In this document: positions 1 through 8,340 of the stretch, in pieces | How the letters are laid out: the number at the start of each line of letters is the position of its first letter | How positions within the stretch are numbered: the stretch's first letter is position 1 | NCBI RefSeq assembly: GCF_040681875.1 | Contig: NZ_JBFAZP010000001.1 | Location: 873,601 to 937,600 of the forward strand | DNA: 64,000 bases | Origin: Longispora sp040681875 | GTDB lineage: Bacteria > Actinomycetota > Actinomycetes > Mycobacteriales > Micromonosporaceae | Direction of reading: 5' to 3' | Notes under the pieces: model-generated | Told to the model about the DNA's origin: nothing | What the model saw: the letters and a program-made list of their open reading frames with translations, nothing else | The model's database searches: none | Made by a program: the position numbers and the translations under genes

Positions 1-597
1 CTCCTCGACGGCCGGCCCGTCGCCGGCATCGGCGTCACGGTGCCCCGCCAGCCGCCCCCGTTCTGGGCCACCTACCTGGCCACCGACGCGGCCGACGCCG
101 TCGCGGGCCGGATCCCGGGGGCCGGCGGGCAGGTGCTGATGCCGCCGACCGACGTGCCGACCGTGGGCCGGATGTTCCTGGCCGCCGACCCGACCGGCGG
201 CGTGTTCGGCGTGTGGCAGGCCCTCGACTTCTTCGGCGCGGGCATCGTCAACGAGCCCGGCGCGTGGACGTGGAACGAGCTGGACACACCCGACGCGGGG
301 GCCGCAGCGCCGTTCTACGCCGACGCGTTCGGGATCACCGTGCGGCCGGTGACCGACCGGCCCGACTACCGGGTGTTCACGGTCGCAGACCGGCCCGTGG
401 CGGGGCTGCGGCAGGGCGGGGGCGCGCCGCGCTGGGCGGTGTACTTCGCGGTCACCGACCCGGACGCGACGGCCGGGGCGGTGCTGCGGGCCGGCGGGCA
501 GGTCGTGCGGGAGCCGGAGGACGTGCCAGGGGTGGGGCGGGTGGCGGTGCTGGTGGACCCGCAGGACGCGGAGTTCTCGGTGCTGCGGCCGGCCTGA
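1..597 (+). CDS. VOC family (glyoxalase-fold) protein, 5' end outside the window
   Basis: The frame is open from the first base, so the start lies upstream. The visible 198 codons hold the end of one vicinal-oxygen-chelate module (ending near PTGGVFGVWQ) and a complete second one (from WNELDTPDAGAAAPFYADAF to DPQDAEFSVLRP). Tandem VOC modules with the motifs 'D..A.A.FY...FG' and 'DP....F.V' are typical of actinobacterial glyoxalase/bleomycin-resistance-like hydroxylase proteins, which are cytosolic and of mostly unknown substrate. A GTG at position 40 is an internal codon rather than the start, because the domain continues upstream of it. The family call is firm; the substrate cannot be read from the sequence. 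Confidence 0.85.
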   Translation, partial: LLDGRPVAGIGVTVPRQPPPFWATYLATDAADAVAGRIPGAGGQVLMPPTDVPTVGRMFLAADPTGGVFGVWQALDFFGAGIVNEPGAWTWNELDTPDAGAAAPFYADAFGITVRPVTDRPDYRVFTVADRPVAGLRQGGGAPRWAVYFAVTDPDATAGAVLRAGGQVVREPEDVPGVGRVAVLVDPQDAEFSVLRPA

Positions 598-650
598 CAC
601 CCACGATCGACACCCCTCGACGGGTACCGGCCGGGAGCGGTCGGTCCGGT

Positions 651-690
651 CGCCTGTCGCCTGTCGCCTGTCGCCTGTCGCCTGTCGCCT
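651..690. repeat. Heptanucleotide tandem repeat CGCCTGT x5.7
   Basis: Five perfect copies of CGCCTGT and a partial sixth end 13 bases before the ATG at 704. A 7-bp unit changes length out of frame, and the array sits where the promoter or ribosome-binding region of the next gene should be. Copy-number change could therefore alter its expression. This is inferred from position only. Confidence 0.9.
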
Positions 691-703
691 AGAGTCTGGC
701 GAC

Positions 704-1642
704 ATGAGTGTGGTTTCGCGGGTGGTGACCCGGTCCTCCGACGGGCGGATCCTCGGCTTCGACGTGTCCCGCCCGGCCCGGGAGGACGCGGTCCTCGTAC
801 CGGACGTGACGTTCGCCGTGCCCGACGGCGACGAGCCCCAGGGCCCGTCGGTGGCCCCGGACCTGGGCGCCGCCGTGTACGCGACCGCCGACGCGGTGGT
901 GTGCCTGGCCCCCGACGGCGGCCCGGTCTGGCGGCTCGACCTCGGCACCGGCCCGGCGACCCACCACACCGCGTGGTCGACCTGCCGGTACTCCCCCGAC
1001 GGCGCCACGGTCTGGGTCTACCTGCCCGACATCATGGCCGGGCGCGGCGACACGGACCGGTGGCTCGTCCTGGACGCCCGCTCCGGGGCCGTCCTCGCCC
1101 GCGCCGACCTGGACACCACCGGCCAGGGCGGCCACCAGGTGCCCGACCCCGACGGCGTCCACATGCTCCTCGACGTGGGCGAGGGCCAGGACGGCACCGT
1201 CGTGTACCGGGGCCGGCTGGACGGGGGGACGCTCGCCCTGACGGAGTACCCGTGGAGTGACCGGGTGTTGACGGGGTTGGCGCCCGACGGGCGGCGGGGC
1301 ATGACCGTCGACCACAGCCAGCAGGACGTGGCGTTCCACGCGCACCCCGGCGGCGAGGTCCTGGTCGTGGTCACGGTCGCCGAGCTCGGGGACGAGGAGG
1401 CCGCCATGGAGTGGAGCGGCGGCTACCTCGACCCGGCGACCGCCGTGGTGACGCTCGTCGGGGAGACCGGGGACGGCGAGGACTGGCACCGGCACGCGCT
1501 GCTCGATCCGGGCACCGGCGCGGTGCTCGGCGACCTGGCGGCGGGTTCCCGCGACCCCTACGACCTCGAACTCGTCGGCGACGGGTCGTGGCTGACGACC
1601 GACGCCGACGGCAGGGTGTGGCGGCGGGTCCGCCGGGCCTGA
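704..1642 (+). CDS. Hypothetical beta-propeller-like protein
   Basis: The protein has 312 residues, no signal peptide and no membrane segment. It shows repeated short blocks such as APDGGPVWRLDLGTG, YSPDGATVWVYLPD, VLDARSGAVLARADL and LLDPGTGAVLGDLA. This is the aspartate/glycine-rich strand pattern of WD40 or YncE-type propellers, suggesting about six blades. No catalytic motif is visible. It starts at an ATG directly after a heptamer repeat array. Such cytosolic propellers usually act as binding scaffolds; no partner can be named. The gene is convergent with the ABM/SnoaL gene that follows. Confidence 0.75.
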   Translation: MSVVSRVVTRSSDGRILGFDVSRPAREDAVLVPDVTFAVPDGDEPQGPSVAPDLGAAVYATADAVVCLAPDGGPVWRLDLGTGPATHHTAWSTCRYSPDGATVWVYLPDIMAGRGDTDRWLVLDARSGAVLARADLDTTGQGGHQVPDPDGVHMLLDVGEGQDGTVVYRGRLDGGTLALTEYPWSDRVLTGLAPDGRRGMTVDHSQQDVAFHAHPGGEVLVVVTVAELGDEEAAMEWSGGYLDPATAVVTLVGETGDGEDWHRHALLDPGTGAVLGDLAAGSRDPYDLELVGDGSWLTTDADGRVWRRVRRA

Positions 1643-1698
1643 GCGACCGGCTCCCGGGCCGCGACCACGCCTGCCCCGCCGGACGGGCTCACCGGGGC

Positions 1699-2421
1699 CT
1701 ACGGGCGCGCGGTGCCCGCCATGTCGGCGGCGCTCCGTGCCTCGGTGTCCCCGGAGAAATAGCCGGTCAGGCGGCCGATCCCGCCGTCGCGGACCTCCGC
1801 CAGCAGCATGCCGTTCTCCTCGTGCCCCGGCCGGCCCGGCGCGTCGGCGGTCCGCCCGGCCCAGCGGAGCACGAACCCGTCGGCGGTCGGCGTCCAGTGC
1901 CGTTCCGTCAGATGCCGGCCGGCGGGCGCGTCCCCGGCGAGCAGCCCGGTCAGGTCCGCGACGCCGGCCGGCGGGCGGTGCGCCCGGGGCAGGTGCACGT
2001 CCAGGACGGCGTCGGGCGCGAACAGTCCGGGGCGGGGCGCGTTGGTCTCCAGGTACGCGGCGAGCCGCTCGACCAGGCCCGTCGCGTCGCACAGCTCGTG
2101 CAGGAAGGTCAGGTCCGCCAGGCTCGGGCGGTGCCGGCCCTCGACCCGGTCGAGGTTGGTGAACGTGACCGGCCCGGTGCACAGCCCGGCGAGCCGGCGG
2201 GCGGCCTCGTCCGTCTCGGGCAGGCCGGAGTTGACCATGGCCGACTCGTAGGAGGCGAACTCGTTGACCGCGACGTAGCGGCCCGGGGCGTCCCGGTCGG
2301 CGTAGAGCTCGTCCCGGAGCAGGGTGCGCCTGCCCTCGGTGGCCGCCCACCACCCGGCCTCCAGCCGGCGGAACTCGTCCACCCGGTCGGTGCTGAACGT
2401 GATGATCTGCACGAAAGACAT
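1699..2421 (-). CDS. Two-domain protein: ABM-like N-terminus plus SnoaL-like C-terminus
   Basis: The ATG at 2421 is chosen because GGAGGAAG lies just upstream of it. Residues 1 to about 95 (MSFVQIITFSTDRVDEF onward) resemble the antibiotic-biosynthesis monooxygenase/dimeric alpha-beta barrel fold. Residues from about 110 to 240 resemble a SnoaL/NTF2 cone (FLHELCDATGLVERLAAYL, DGFVLRWAG, GGIGRLTGYFSGD). Both folds bind small hydrophobic molecules, but no catalytic set is evident. It may be a small-molecule-binding or detoxifying protein. It lies divergently from the cupin gene at 2622, and the pair may share the 200-bp control region. Confidence 0.7.
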   Translation of the reverse strand: MSFVQIITFSTDRVDEFRRLEAGWWAATEGRRTLLRDELYADRDAPGRYVAVNEFASYESAMVNSGLPETDEAARRLAGLCTGPVTFTNLDRVEGRHRPSLADLTFLHELCDATGLVERLAAYLETNAPRPGLFAPDAVLDVHLPRAHRPPAGVADLTGLLAGDAPAGRHLTERHWTPTADGFVLRWAGRTADAPGRPGHEENGMLLAEVRDGGIGRLTGYFSGDTEARSAADMAGTARP

Positions 2422-2621
2422 GGCTTCCTCCAGCACGCCGCCCGGGCCGCTCCATCCCGGATCCTATGACGCGCGCCGTCGGCCCGCCGGGGAACGGAGG
2501 TCGTCGCCCGACCGCGCCCGGTGTCCGCTGTCCGGGCTCCGCAAAGCCCGGCCCCGGGCGTCGCGGCGTGCCTACGCTCAGGGGGAACGCGCCTGCGCTC
2601 AGCGTGGAAGAGGTGGTCACC

Positions 2622-2981
2622 ATGTCCGAACTGCTGAACAAGAGCTTCGACAAGCCCGACGAGACCCGGATGTTCGAGGGGCACGGGCACGCGGACGTCC
2701 TGATGATGGGCGACCGTCCGGTGGCGCGCGGCCAGTTCGAGCCGGGCTGGCGCTGGTCGAACGACGTCAAGCCGATCGCGGGGACCGAGTCCTGTCAGGT
2801 CTCGCACCTGGGCTACGTGCTGGAGGGCCGGATGCGGGTCTTCATGGACGACGGCAGCGAGTACGACCTGACGCCCGGCCACGTCGTCGCGATCCCGCCG
2901 GGGCACGACGCCGAGGTGCTCGGTGACGGGGCGTGCGTGATGCTCGACTTCGGGGAGATCTCCGGGTACGCCAAGCGGTGA
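2622..2981 (+). CDS. Cupin domain protein
   Basis: The ATG at 2622 follows GAAGAGGTGG. The 119-residue product is a single cupin barrel. GWRWSNDVKPIAGTESCQVSHLGYVLEG corresponds to cupin motif 1 and PGHVVAIPPGHDAEVLGD to motif 2. The His/Glu metal set is incomplete (H in SHLGYVLEG, H in PPGHDAE), so metal binding is uncertain. There is no signal peptide. Stand-alone cupins of this size in actinobacteria are annotated mainly at fold level, and no reaction can be given. Divergent from the ABM/SnoaL-like gene. Confidence 0.8.
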   Translation: MSELLNKSFDKPDETRMFEGHGHADVLMMGDRPVARGQFEPGWRWSNDVKPIAGTESCQVSHLGYVLEGRMRVFMDDGSEYDLTPGHVVAIPPGHDAEVLGDGACVMLDFGEISGYAKR

Positions 2982-3025
2982 CCCCGTGGCGCGGGGCCGC
3001 CGGTCCGGCCCGGGCGGCCCGGCGC

Positions 3026-3346
3026 TCAGCCCCGGAGGTCCTCGGTGCGGTCCACCTCGATCACCGTCGTGTGGTACGACGCGATCATGGCCATCACCTC
3101 GTCCTCCAGGCCGCCGAGCCACTCCGGCCCCCCGTAGAACGCGTCCTTCTGCCGCGCGCGCGCCTCCAGGGACGCGAACGCGCGGATCAGCACGTACCCG
3201 TCGGCGTCGTCCAGGGACGGGCCCGCGCGGACGACGTCGATGCCGTACCCGTCGGACACGGGGCGGATCCGCTCCCGGAAGACCCGGTCGAAGGTGTCGC
3301 GGACACCGGGGCGCAGCTGGTACCCGCGGATCTCGAGAATGCTCAT
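3026..3346 (-). CDS. NIPSNAP family protein
   Basis: The 106-residue protein begins MSILEIRGYQLRPGVRD and contains the block DGYVLIRAFASLEAR followed by FYGGPEWLGG. These are hallmarks of the NIPSNAP dimeric alpha-beta barrel family (ferredoxin-like fold), whose bacterial members are mostly uncharacterised. It is soluble, without signal peptide, and full length for the family. It lies on the same strand as the alpha/beta hydrolase that begins at 4260, separated by about 130 bases that carry a tandem repeat. Confidence 0.8.
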   Translation of the reverse strand: MSILEIRGYQLRPGVRDTFDRVFRERIRPVSDGYGIDVVRAGPSLDDADGYVLIRAFASLEARARQKDAFYGGPEWLGGLEDEVMAMIASYHTTVIEVDRTEDLRG

Positions 3347-3401
3347 CGGCCCAGCATGCCCGGCTTCCCTGACATCCTGTGTCAGGACGCGCGGAGCCAG
3401 C

Positions 3402-3492
3402 GGTCGGGACGGGCGTGTCCCGGTCAGGGCTCGCGTGTCCCGTCAGGACGGGCGTACCCGGTCAGAACGGCGTGTCCTGGTCAGGACGCGCG
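3402..3492. repeat. Tandem repeat, about 19-20 bp, overlapping the hydrolase stop codon
   Basis: About five imperfect copies of GGTCAGGACGGGCGTGTCCC run through the spacer. The last copy contains the stop codon (TCA on this strand, 3481-3483) of the hydrolase gene, and each copy repeats that TCAGGAC context. Confidence 0.75.
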
Positions 3493-4260
3493 GAGGAAGT
3501 CCAGCAGGAGTGCCGTGGTCTCCGCCGGGCGCTCCAGGCTCGGGAAGTGCCCGGCCCACGGCAGCGCCACGTGCCGCACGTCCGGGACCAGCCCGGCCAG
3601 TTCGACGGCGATGTCCTGGAAGTCGACCAGGTCGTGCCCGCCGGAGACCACCAGGGTCCGGGCCGTGATCGCGGTGACGTCGACGGGCTCGGCCCGGGGC
3701 TGGTACTCCCCCGCCGCCAGTTCCCGGGACAGGCCGTGCCGGCACATCGTCCGGACCAGCGCGCGGGTCGGTTCGTCGGCGTCCGGGCCGACCCAGGTGG
3801 CCATGTTGCACTCGACGGCCGCGTCGAGGTCGCCCGCCGCGAGGGCCGCCTCCTCCGCGTCGTAGAAGGCCCGCAGCGCCGGTGACGGCGCGCGACCGGC
3901 CCGGGCGGCGCACAGCAGGGCCAGGGTGGTCACCCGGTCCGGCCAGCGCGCGGCGACCTCCTGGGCGATCCGGCCGCCGTAGGACGAGCCGACCAGCGCG
4001 GCGTCGGCCACCCCGAGCCCGCCGAGGAGCGCGGCGACCTCCTCGGCCTCGTTGTAGCCGGGTGCCGGGGCCGGGGAGTCCCCGAATCCGGGCAGGTCGA
4101 CGCGGACCACGCGGAAGCCGGCGTCGAGGAGGGGCTCCCACTGCGGGGCCCACATCCGTCGGTCGCACACGCCGGAGTGCAGCAGGACCAGGGTCGGGCC
4201 GGTACCGGCCTCGTCATAACTGAGCGTCACGGCACCGAGGATAGCCAGCCGCCACCGCAC
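3481..4260 (-). CDS. Alpha/beta fold hydrolase
   Basis: The core begins TLSYDEAGTGPTLVLLHSG, with the oxyanion-loop region around HSG, and has the nucleophile elbow GSSYGG near residue 92. The acid is probably D in SGGHDLVDF and the base the H in WAGHFPS. That is a complete Ser-Asp-His triad in the usual order for a family protein of about 255 residues, cytosolic and of unknown ester or epoxide substrate. Two GTG starts are possible: 4260, preceded by GGGGA at fair spacing, and 4230, which gives VTLSYDEAG, a very usual N-terminus. I list the longer form. The stop codon lies inside a tandem repeat. Confidence 0.85.
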   Translation of the reverse strand: MRWRLAILGAVTLSYDEAGTGPTLVLLHSGVCDRRMWAPQWEPLLDAGFRVVRVDLPGFGDSPAPAPGYNEAEEVAALLGGLGVADAALVGSSYGGRIAQEVAARWPDRVTTLALLCAARAGRAPSPALRAFYDAEEAALAAGDLDAAVECNMATWVGPDADEPTRALVRTMCRHGLSRELAAGEYQPRAEPVDVTAITARTLVVSGGHDLVDFQDIAVELAGLVPDVRHVALPWAGHFPSLERPAETTALLLDFLRAS

Positions 4261-4319
4261 CGTCGATCGGGTTCCCCACCGGCCGGGTCGGTCGCGACGG
4301 CCCGGAGCACAATGGTGCG

Positions 4320-4718
4320 ATGGAGATCGCCGAGATTCTCGCGCTGAAGACCTGGGCCGTCGTCGGCCTCACCGACCACCCGCACCGCCCCGCGCACGGG
4401 GTGGCCCGCTTCCTGCTCGACCACGGCCGCGAGGTGCTCCCGGTCAACCCCGCCGGCGAGGAGGTGCACGGCCGGCCGGGGTTCGCGCGGCTGGCGGACA
4501 TCCCGGTACCCGTCGATGTCGTGGATATTTTCCGCCGTTCCACCGAGGCCGGGGCGCACGTGGACGAGGCGATCGCGATCGGCGCGAAGGTCGTGTGGCT
4601 GCAACTCGGCGTGATCGACGAGGAGGCGGCCGCCCGGGCCCGGGCCGCGGGGCTCACCGTGGTGATGGACCGCTGCCCCGCGATCGAGTGGCGCGCGCAC
4701 GGCCCCCGACCGGCCTGA
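4320..4718 (+). CDS. CoA-binding domain protein (YccU-like)
   Basis: The protein has 132 residues. KTWAVVGLTDHPHRPAHGVARFL near the N-terminus is the CoA-binding Rossmann signature (VGxS/T...R.S..V...L), followed by EVLPVNPAGEEVHGRPGFARLADIPVPVDVVDIFRR and the block VWLQLGVIDEEAAARARAAGLTVVMDRCPAIEW. Length and motif order match the stand-alone CoA_binding_2 family related to the N-terminal part of succinyl-CoA synthetase alpha. The cellular role of this family is unknown; it is expected to bind CoA in the cytosol. The ATG at 4320 lies about 60 bases from the divergent hydrolase start. Confidence 0.88.
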   Translation: MEIAEILALKTWAVVGLTDHPHRPAHGVARFLLDHGREVLPVNPAGEEVHGRPGFARLADIPVPVDVVDIFRRSTEAGAHVDEAIAIGAKVVWLQLGVIDEEAAARARAAGLTVVMDRCPAIEWRAHGPRPA

Positions 4719-4778
4719 CGAACCCCCAGAAACCCGGCCTCGAGGGGTACCGGCGCCACGGCCTGACCCCGGAGTCCC

Positions 4779-4901
4779 CCGATCACGGGGCGGAAGCCGC
4801 TACCGGAGTGTGTCCGCCGGCAGCCGCCCGGCCCATGGTGCCCCGACCACGGGGCTGGTGCCGCCACCGGAGTGTGCCCGGCGGCAGTCGCCCGACCCGA
4901 T
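4779..4901. repeat. Two direct repeats of about 60 bp in the 4719-5014 gap
   Basis: The block at 4779-4837 (CGATCACGGGGCGG... to ...CCCGGCCCATGG) recurs, about 15 percent diverged, at 4842-4901. The 296-base gap between the convergent genes ending at 4718 and 5015 also holds two copies of GTCGCGCGCACGG. No gene is visible in it. Confidence 0.7.
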
Positions 4902-4969
4902 GGAAGCGGGCCTGGCGGCCGTCGTCGCGCGCACGGTGGTCCCGTGCGCCACTGTCGCGCGCACGGGAA

Positions 4970-4997
4970 GGGCCGGCCGCCTGATGGCGACCGGCCC
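4970..4997 (-). terminator. Hairpin after the M4 protease gene
   Basis: GGGCCGG (4970-4976) and CCGGCCC (4991-4997) can pair around a 14-base loop, 18 bases beyond the stop codon of the metalloprotease. No U-run follows, as is common for high-GC actinobacterial terminators. Confidence 0.55.
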
Positions 4998-5014
4998 CTC
5001 GACGAACGCGATAC

Positions 5015-6994
5015 CTAGAGGGTGAGCGTCCAGGTGTCGATCTTGCCGGTGTCCGCGGAGGCCGCGTCCTGGACGCGCAGGCGCCAGGTGCCGTTCTTGG
5101 CCTCGGTGGACAGGTTCACGGTGTAGGTCTGGTTGATGTTGTCGGCGCTGCCGCCGGCGCGGTTGTGCAGCACGTAGGCCGAACCGTCCGGAGCGACGAG
5201 GCTGACGACCAGGTCACCGATGTAGGTGTGCACGATGTGCACCTCGACCTTGGAGGTGGCCGAGGCGTTGCCGGCGCAGCCGGCCACGGTGACGTTGCTG
5301 TACACCGTGGTGTTGTCCGGGATCGCGACGTCGGTGCCGTTGGTGACGGCGGCACAGTTCGGGCCACCGGTCGGCGACGAGGTCGCGGTCGGGCTGGCGG
5401 TCGGGGTGCCGCCACACGGGGCGTCCTCACCGGCGACGGTCACACCGGTCCACACAGCCTGGACGGCCTTGTACTCCGGGGAGCACAGCCCGTGCAGGTC
5501 GGTGGCCGCCGAGAGGGTCGCGGCGCGGACGTCGTTGGTGCCGGAGGTGACGTACTTCGTGGAGCTGGTGAAGTAGACGTCCATGGCCCGGTACCAGATC
5601 TTCTCGGCCTTGGACCGGCCGATACCCGCGAGCGTGGTGCCGTTGCAGGTCGTGGCGACGCCGTACTCGGTGGAGTCGTTGCCCTCGGCCAGCAGGAAGT
5701 ACGCCAGGTTGCCGACGCCCGAGGAGTAGTGCACGTCGATGCTGCCGAGACCGGAGTACCAGCAGTTCTTCGACGAGCCGTCCTTCTTCGGGTCGTACAT
5801 GTACCGCAGCGGGGTGCCGTTGCCGTTGATGTCGATCTTCTCACCGACGTTGTAGTCGCCCGGGTCCGAGGCGTTGGCGGCGTAGAACTCCACCATGTTG
5901 CCCCAGATGTCCGAGGCGGACTCGTTGAGGCCGCCGGACTCGCCCGAGTAGGTCAGACCACCGGGGATGATGCTCTCGGTGATGCCGTGGCCCATCTCGT
6001 GGCCCGCGACGTCGATGGACACCAGCGGCTTGCCGTTGCCGTCACCGTACGTCATCTGGGTACCGTCCCAGAACGCGTTCACGTAGTTGTTGCCGTAGTG
6101 CACCCGGCTCTTGACGCCCGCGCCGTTGCCGAAGATGCCGTTGCGGCCGTGCACGTTCTTGAAGTAGTCGAACGTCTCGGCGGCACCGTAGTGCGCGTCG
6201 ACACCCGCCGACTGCCGGTTCGAGTTCGCGCCCGTGCCCCAGGTGTTGTCGGGGTCGGTGAACGTCGTACACGTGCTCGAACCGTTGTTCATGTCACAGG
6301 TGGTGCCGTTGCCACGGACCGGGTCGACCATCGAGTACGTGCTACCCGACTGGGTCGTGTCGATCGGAACCTGGCCCAGGTACAGGCTGTTGCCCGTGCC
6401 CGTGACGTGCTTGACGTCGTCGGTCGCGCCACGGATCGCGCCCGTGTTGGCGTCGACGACCACGTGCAGGTTGCTCGGGGTCTGGTCGGCCTTGATGCCC
6501 GACATCTCGACCTCGTACGCGAGGACGGCCGCGCCGTCACCGGAGGCGTCCACCACGAGGGTCGGCGTCGCCACCTTCTCCAGCTTGCCCGAGAACGCGC
6601 GGGTCGCCGAGGAGGCCGCCGAGTCGGCGGTGATCCCCGGGGTCGTGCTGATCCGCAGCGCGGCGCTCAGCCCGACCGTCGCGCTGGAGAACGAGCCACC
6701 CGGCGCGTTGTGCACGACGAAGTCACCGCCGAGCACCTCGAGCCCCTTGTAGGTCCGGGTGTAGCGCGTGTGCGTCGCGCCGGTGTTCTTGTCGATGATG
6801 GTGCGGTTGACGGCGTACGCGTCGCCGTCCGCTCCACGGATCGCGTCACGGTTCGCCGCGAGGGCGGCGTTCGCCTGCGCGATGGCCGTGCTCTGACTGG
6901 GTATTGACGGTGCCGCATTCGCAAGCGAAGCGACCCCTGCTGCCATTCCGGCGATCAAGACCACGGTTCCCACCGCGGCGACAGATCTGTTCAC
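5015..6994 (-). CDS. Secreted M4 (thermolysin-type) metalloprotease with C-terminal P-domain
   Basis: The GTG at 6994 is the start, since GGGAGG stands 5-6 bases upstream. The 659-residue precursor has a signal peptide ending near ANAAP (about residue 30) and an FTP/PepSY propeptide to about 200. The zinc site HEMGH is at 332-336, with the third ligand in GGLNESASD, and the M4 C-terminal domain follows (DVHYSSGVGNLAYFLL...). A Thr/Pro/Ser linker near 535 leads to a proprotein-convertase-type P-domain (about 550-659) ending DTWTLTL. It is predicted to be secreted, self-processed and to cut peptide bonds on the amino side of hydrophobic residues. The same P-domain module occurs twice in the subtilase at 40705. 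A promoter and a Crp-like palindrome lie upstream. Confidence 0.95.
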   Translation of the reverse strand: MNRSVAAVGTVVLIAGMAAGVASLANAAPSIPSQSTAIAQANAALAANRDAIRGADGDAYAVNRTIIDKNTGATHTRYTRTYKGLEVLGGDFVVHNAPGGSFSSATVGLSAALRISTTPGITADSAASSATRAFSGKLEKVATPTLVVDASGDGAAVLAYEVEMSGIKADQTPSNLHVVVDANTGAIRGATDDVKHVTGTGNSLYLGQVPIDTTQSGSTYSMVDPVRGNGTTCDMNNGSSTCTTFTDPDNTWGTGANSNRQSAGVDAHYGAAETFDYFKNVHGRNGIFGNGAGVKSRVHYGNNYVNAFWDGTQMTYGDGNGKPLVSIDVAGHEMGHGITESIIPGGLTYSGESGGLNESASDIWGNMVEFYAANASDPGDYNVGEKIDINGNGTPLRYMYDPKKDGSSKNCWYSGLGSIDVHYSSGVGNLAYFLLAEGNDSTEYGVATTCNGTTLAGIGRSKAEKIWYRAMDVYFTSSTKYVTSGTNDVRAATLSAATDLHGLCSPEYKAVQAVWTGVTVAGEDAPCGGTPTASPTATSSPTGGPNCAAVTNGTDVAIPDNTTVYSNVTVAGCAGNASATSKVEVHIVHTYIGDLVVSLVAPDGSAYVLHNRAGGSADNINQTYTVNLSTEAKNGTWRLRVQDAASADTGKIDTWTLTL

Positions 6995-7021
6995 CGGAGC
7001 CTCCCATTCACTGAGGGGTTC

Positions 7022-7035
7022 GTGACGTGCGTCAC
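7022..7035 (-). promoter_or_regulatory. Crp-like palindrome GTGA-N6-TCAC
   Basis: GTGACGTGCGTCAC has the GTGA-N6-TCAC core bound by actinobacterial Crp/Cmr-type regulators, and the arms extend one base further (CGTGACG/CGTCACG). It lies 28 bases before the M4 protease start and covers about +1 to +14 of the predicted transcript, a position that would favour repression. The factor itself is inferred. Confidence 0.6.
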
Positions 7036-7042
7036 GAGGGCA

Positions 7043-7071
7043 TGTATAACAGCGCACGTAACCTGAGTAAA
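7043..7071 (-). promoter_or_regulatory. Candidate sigma-A promoter of the M4 protease gene
   Basis: Read on the minus strand, TTTACT (7071-7066) and TATACA (7048-7043) are separated by exactly 17 bases. Initiation would fall near 7036, leaving a 5' leader of about 40 bases. The rest of the gap up to 7355 shows no gene or further signal. Confidence 0.55.
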
Positions 7072-7355
7072 GACAGGTGAAACACATTGACGCTCACCAA
7101 CTCCGTGGAGTTACGTTCACCCCGCGTTTCCCCAGGATTAGGCCACGGAGCGTGACAAAGGCGTCCGATCGGTCGGACAGTCGACCAGCCCCTGTGGACG
7201 CCCCATCCGCCCCACGGGCCACTCTGGACCTCTTCCGTCCCACGGGATGGGCGGCCGGCGTCCCACCTGCTCGGACGGGGTGACAGTGGCGCGGGCTCGG
7301 GTGGGACGGGCGCGGGCGGCGCGCGGGCGCTACGGCCCGCCGGGGCCGGCCGCCG

Positions 7356-7703
7356 TCAGAGCAGGGACAGGGTTCCGGCCACCGCGTCGATGTCGGCGAT
7401 CGCCGCCGGCCCGATGGCGCAGCAGGTCGCCGTCCCGGGATCCACCTGGGTCCGCCCCGCGTCGTGGATCACCTCGACGGGCAGCCCGGCCGCCTCGGCC
7501 GCCGCGCACACCTCGGCCAGTTGCTCCGCGCCTGACACCCGCAGGACGACCTTCGGCTGGCCGTCGCGCAGCCAGTCCATCAGCAACGGTGAGTCCAGGT
7601 TGCGCAGGACCGCGCCCACCGCCGCGTGCGCCGCCTGGGCCGCGATCTTGCCCTTGCCCATGGCGAGGTCGGTCCGCACCACGACGACGAGTTTGTGAGC
7701 CAC
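7356..7703 (-). CDS. Peptidyl-tRNA hydrolase, Pth2 type
   Basis: The protein has 115 residues with the Pth2 landmarks: GKGKIAAQAAHAAVGAV near the N-terminus, the middle block WLRDGQPKVVLRV, and the C-terminal catalytic stretch DAGRTQVDPGTATCCAIGP. Pth2 releases tRNA from peptidyl-tRNA in the cytosol. It is the archaeal/eukaryotic enzyme type, unrelated to the bacterial Pth1 fold, and occurs as an accessory copy in some actinobacteria. Family length is normal. A role next to a standard Pth1 elsewhere in the genome is likely but cannot be checked here. It is divergent from the DHCW cupin gene, with about 40 bases between starts. Confidence 0.9.
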   Translation of the reverse strand: MAHKLVVVVRTDLAMGKGKIAAQAAHAAVGAVLRNLDSPLLMDWLRDGQPKVVLRVSGAEQLAEVCAAAEAAGLPVEVIHDAGRTQVDPGTATCCAIGPAAIADIDAVAGTLSLL

Positions 7704-7744
7704 GACCGGACTCTACGGTGCGACCCCCGCGCTACGGTGGCCGG

Positions 7745-8074
7745 ATGATGATCACCTCGGTCCCGTTCGGCACGACCGACTGGGCGCGGGTGCCGGCCAC
7801 GGAGCACCCCGGCACGACCGGCACCGCGACCTGGCGGACCCGGCGGTTCGGCGACGTGCGGGTGCGCGTGGTCGACTACAGCCCCGGCTACCTCGCCGAC
7901 CACTGGTGCGACAAAGGGCACATTCTGCTGGTACTCGAGGGCACGCTGACCACCGAGCTCGCGGGCGGCGGCACGGTGACCCTGGAGGCCCGCAGCAGCT
8001 ACCAGGTGGGCGACGACACCGAGGCGCACCGGTCCAGCACGGTGACCGGGGCGCGCCTGTTCATCGTCGACTAG
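7745..8074 (+). CDS. DHCW-motif cupin-fold protein
   Basis: The 109-residue protein is a single cupin barrel with the signature ADHWCDKGHILLVLEG near residue 50, a DHCW-type variant of cupin motif 1 in which H and the C/H pair may bind metal. Motif 2 is represented by SSYQVGDDTEAHRSST. ATG at 7745 or the immediately following ATG at 7748 is the start. The function of this family is unknown. The preceding gene is divergent. Confidence 0.85.
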   Translation: MMITSVPFGTTDWARVPATEHPGTTGTATWRTRRFGDVRVRVVDYSPGYLADHWCDKGHILLVLEGTLTTELAGGGTVTLEARSSYQVGDDTEAHRSSTVTGARLFIVD

Positions 8075-8340
8075 CGAGGCCCGGCGCGCGGGTCCGGCGG
8101 TCCGAGACGGTCCGCCGACCGGGGCGCTCACGGCGACGTCTGGCGCGGGGCGGGCTGCCGCGTCTACGTGGCCGGACCGACGGGCCGGGCGCGAGCCGTG
8201 CCGCTCCCGCCGGGGCCGGCTTCCCCCGACCGGCGGGCGGCTACCCGCCGGTTCGGTGTGATTCGCGCCTCTTGTACAGCCCAGACTCTGGCCCCCGACG
8301 ACCGACACTCGACATGATCAGGTGTCTTGAGGGGGTACAC

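Noticed and set aside
689..2770. A 693-codon minus-strand frame across 0.7-2.8 kb
   Set aside because: It overlaps three better genes antisense or in another frame and has no domain.
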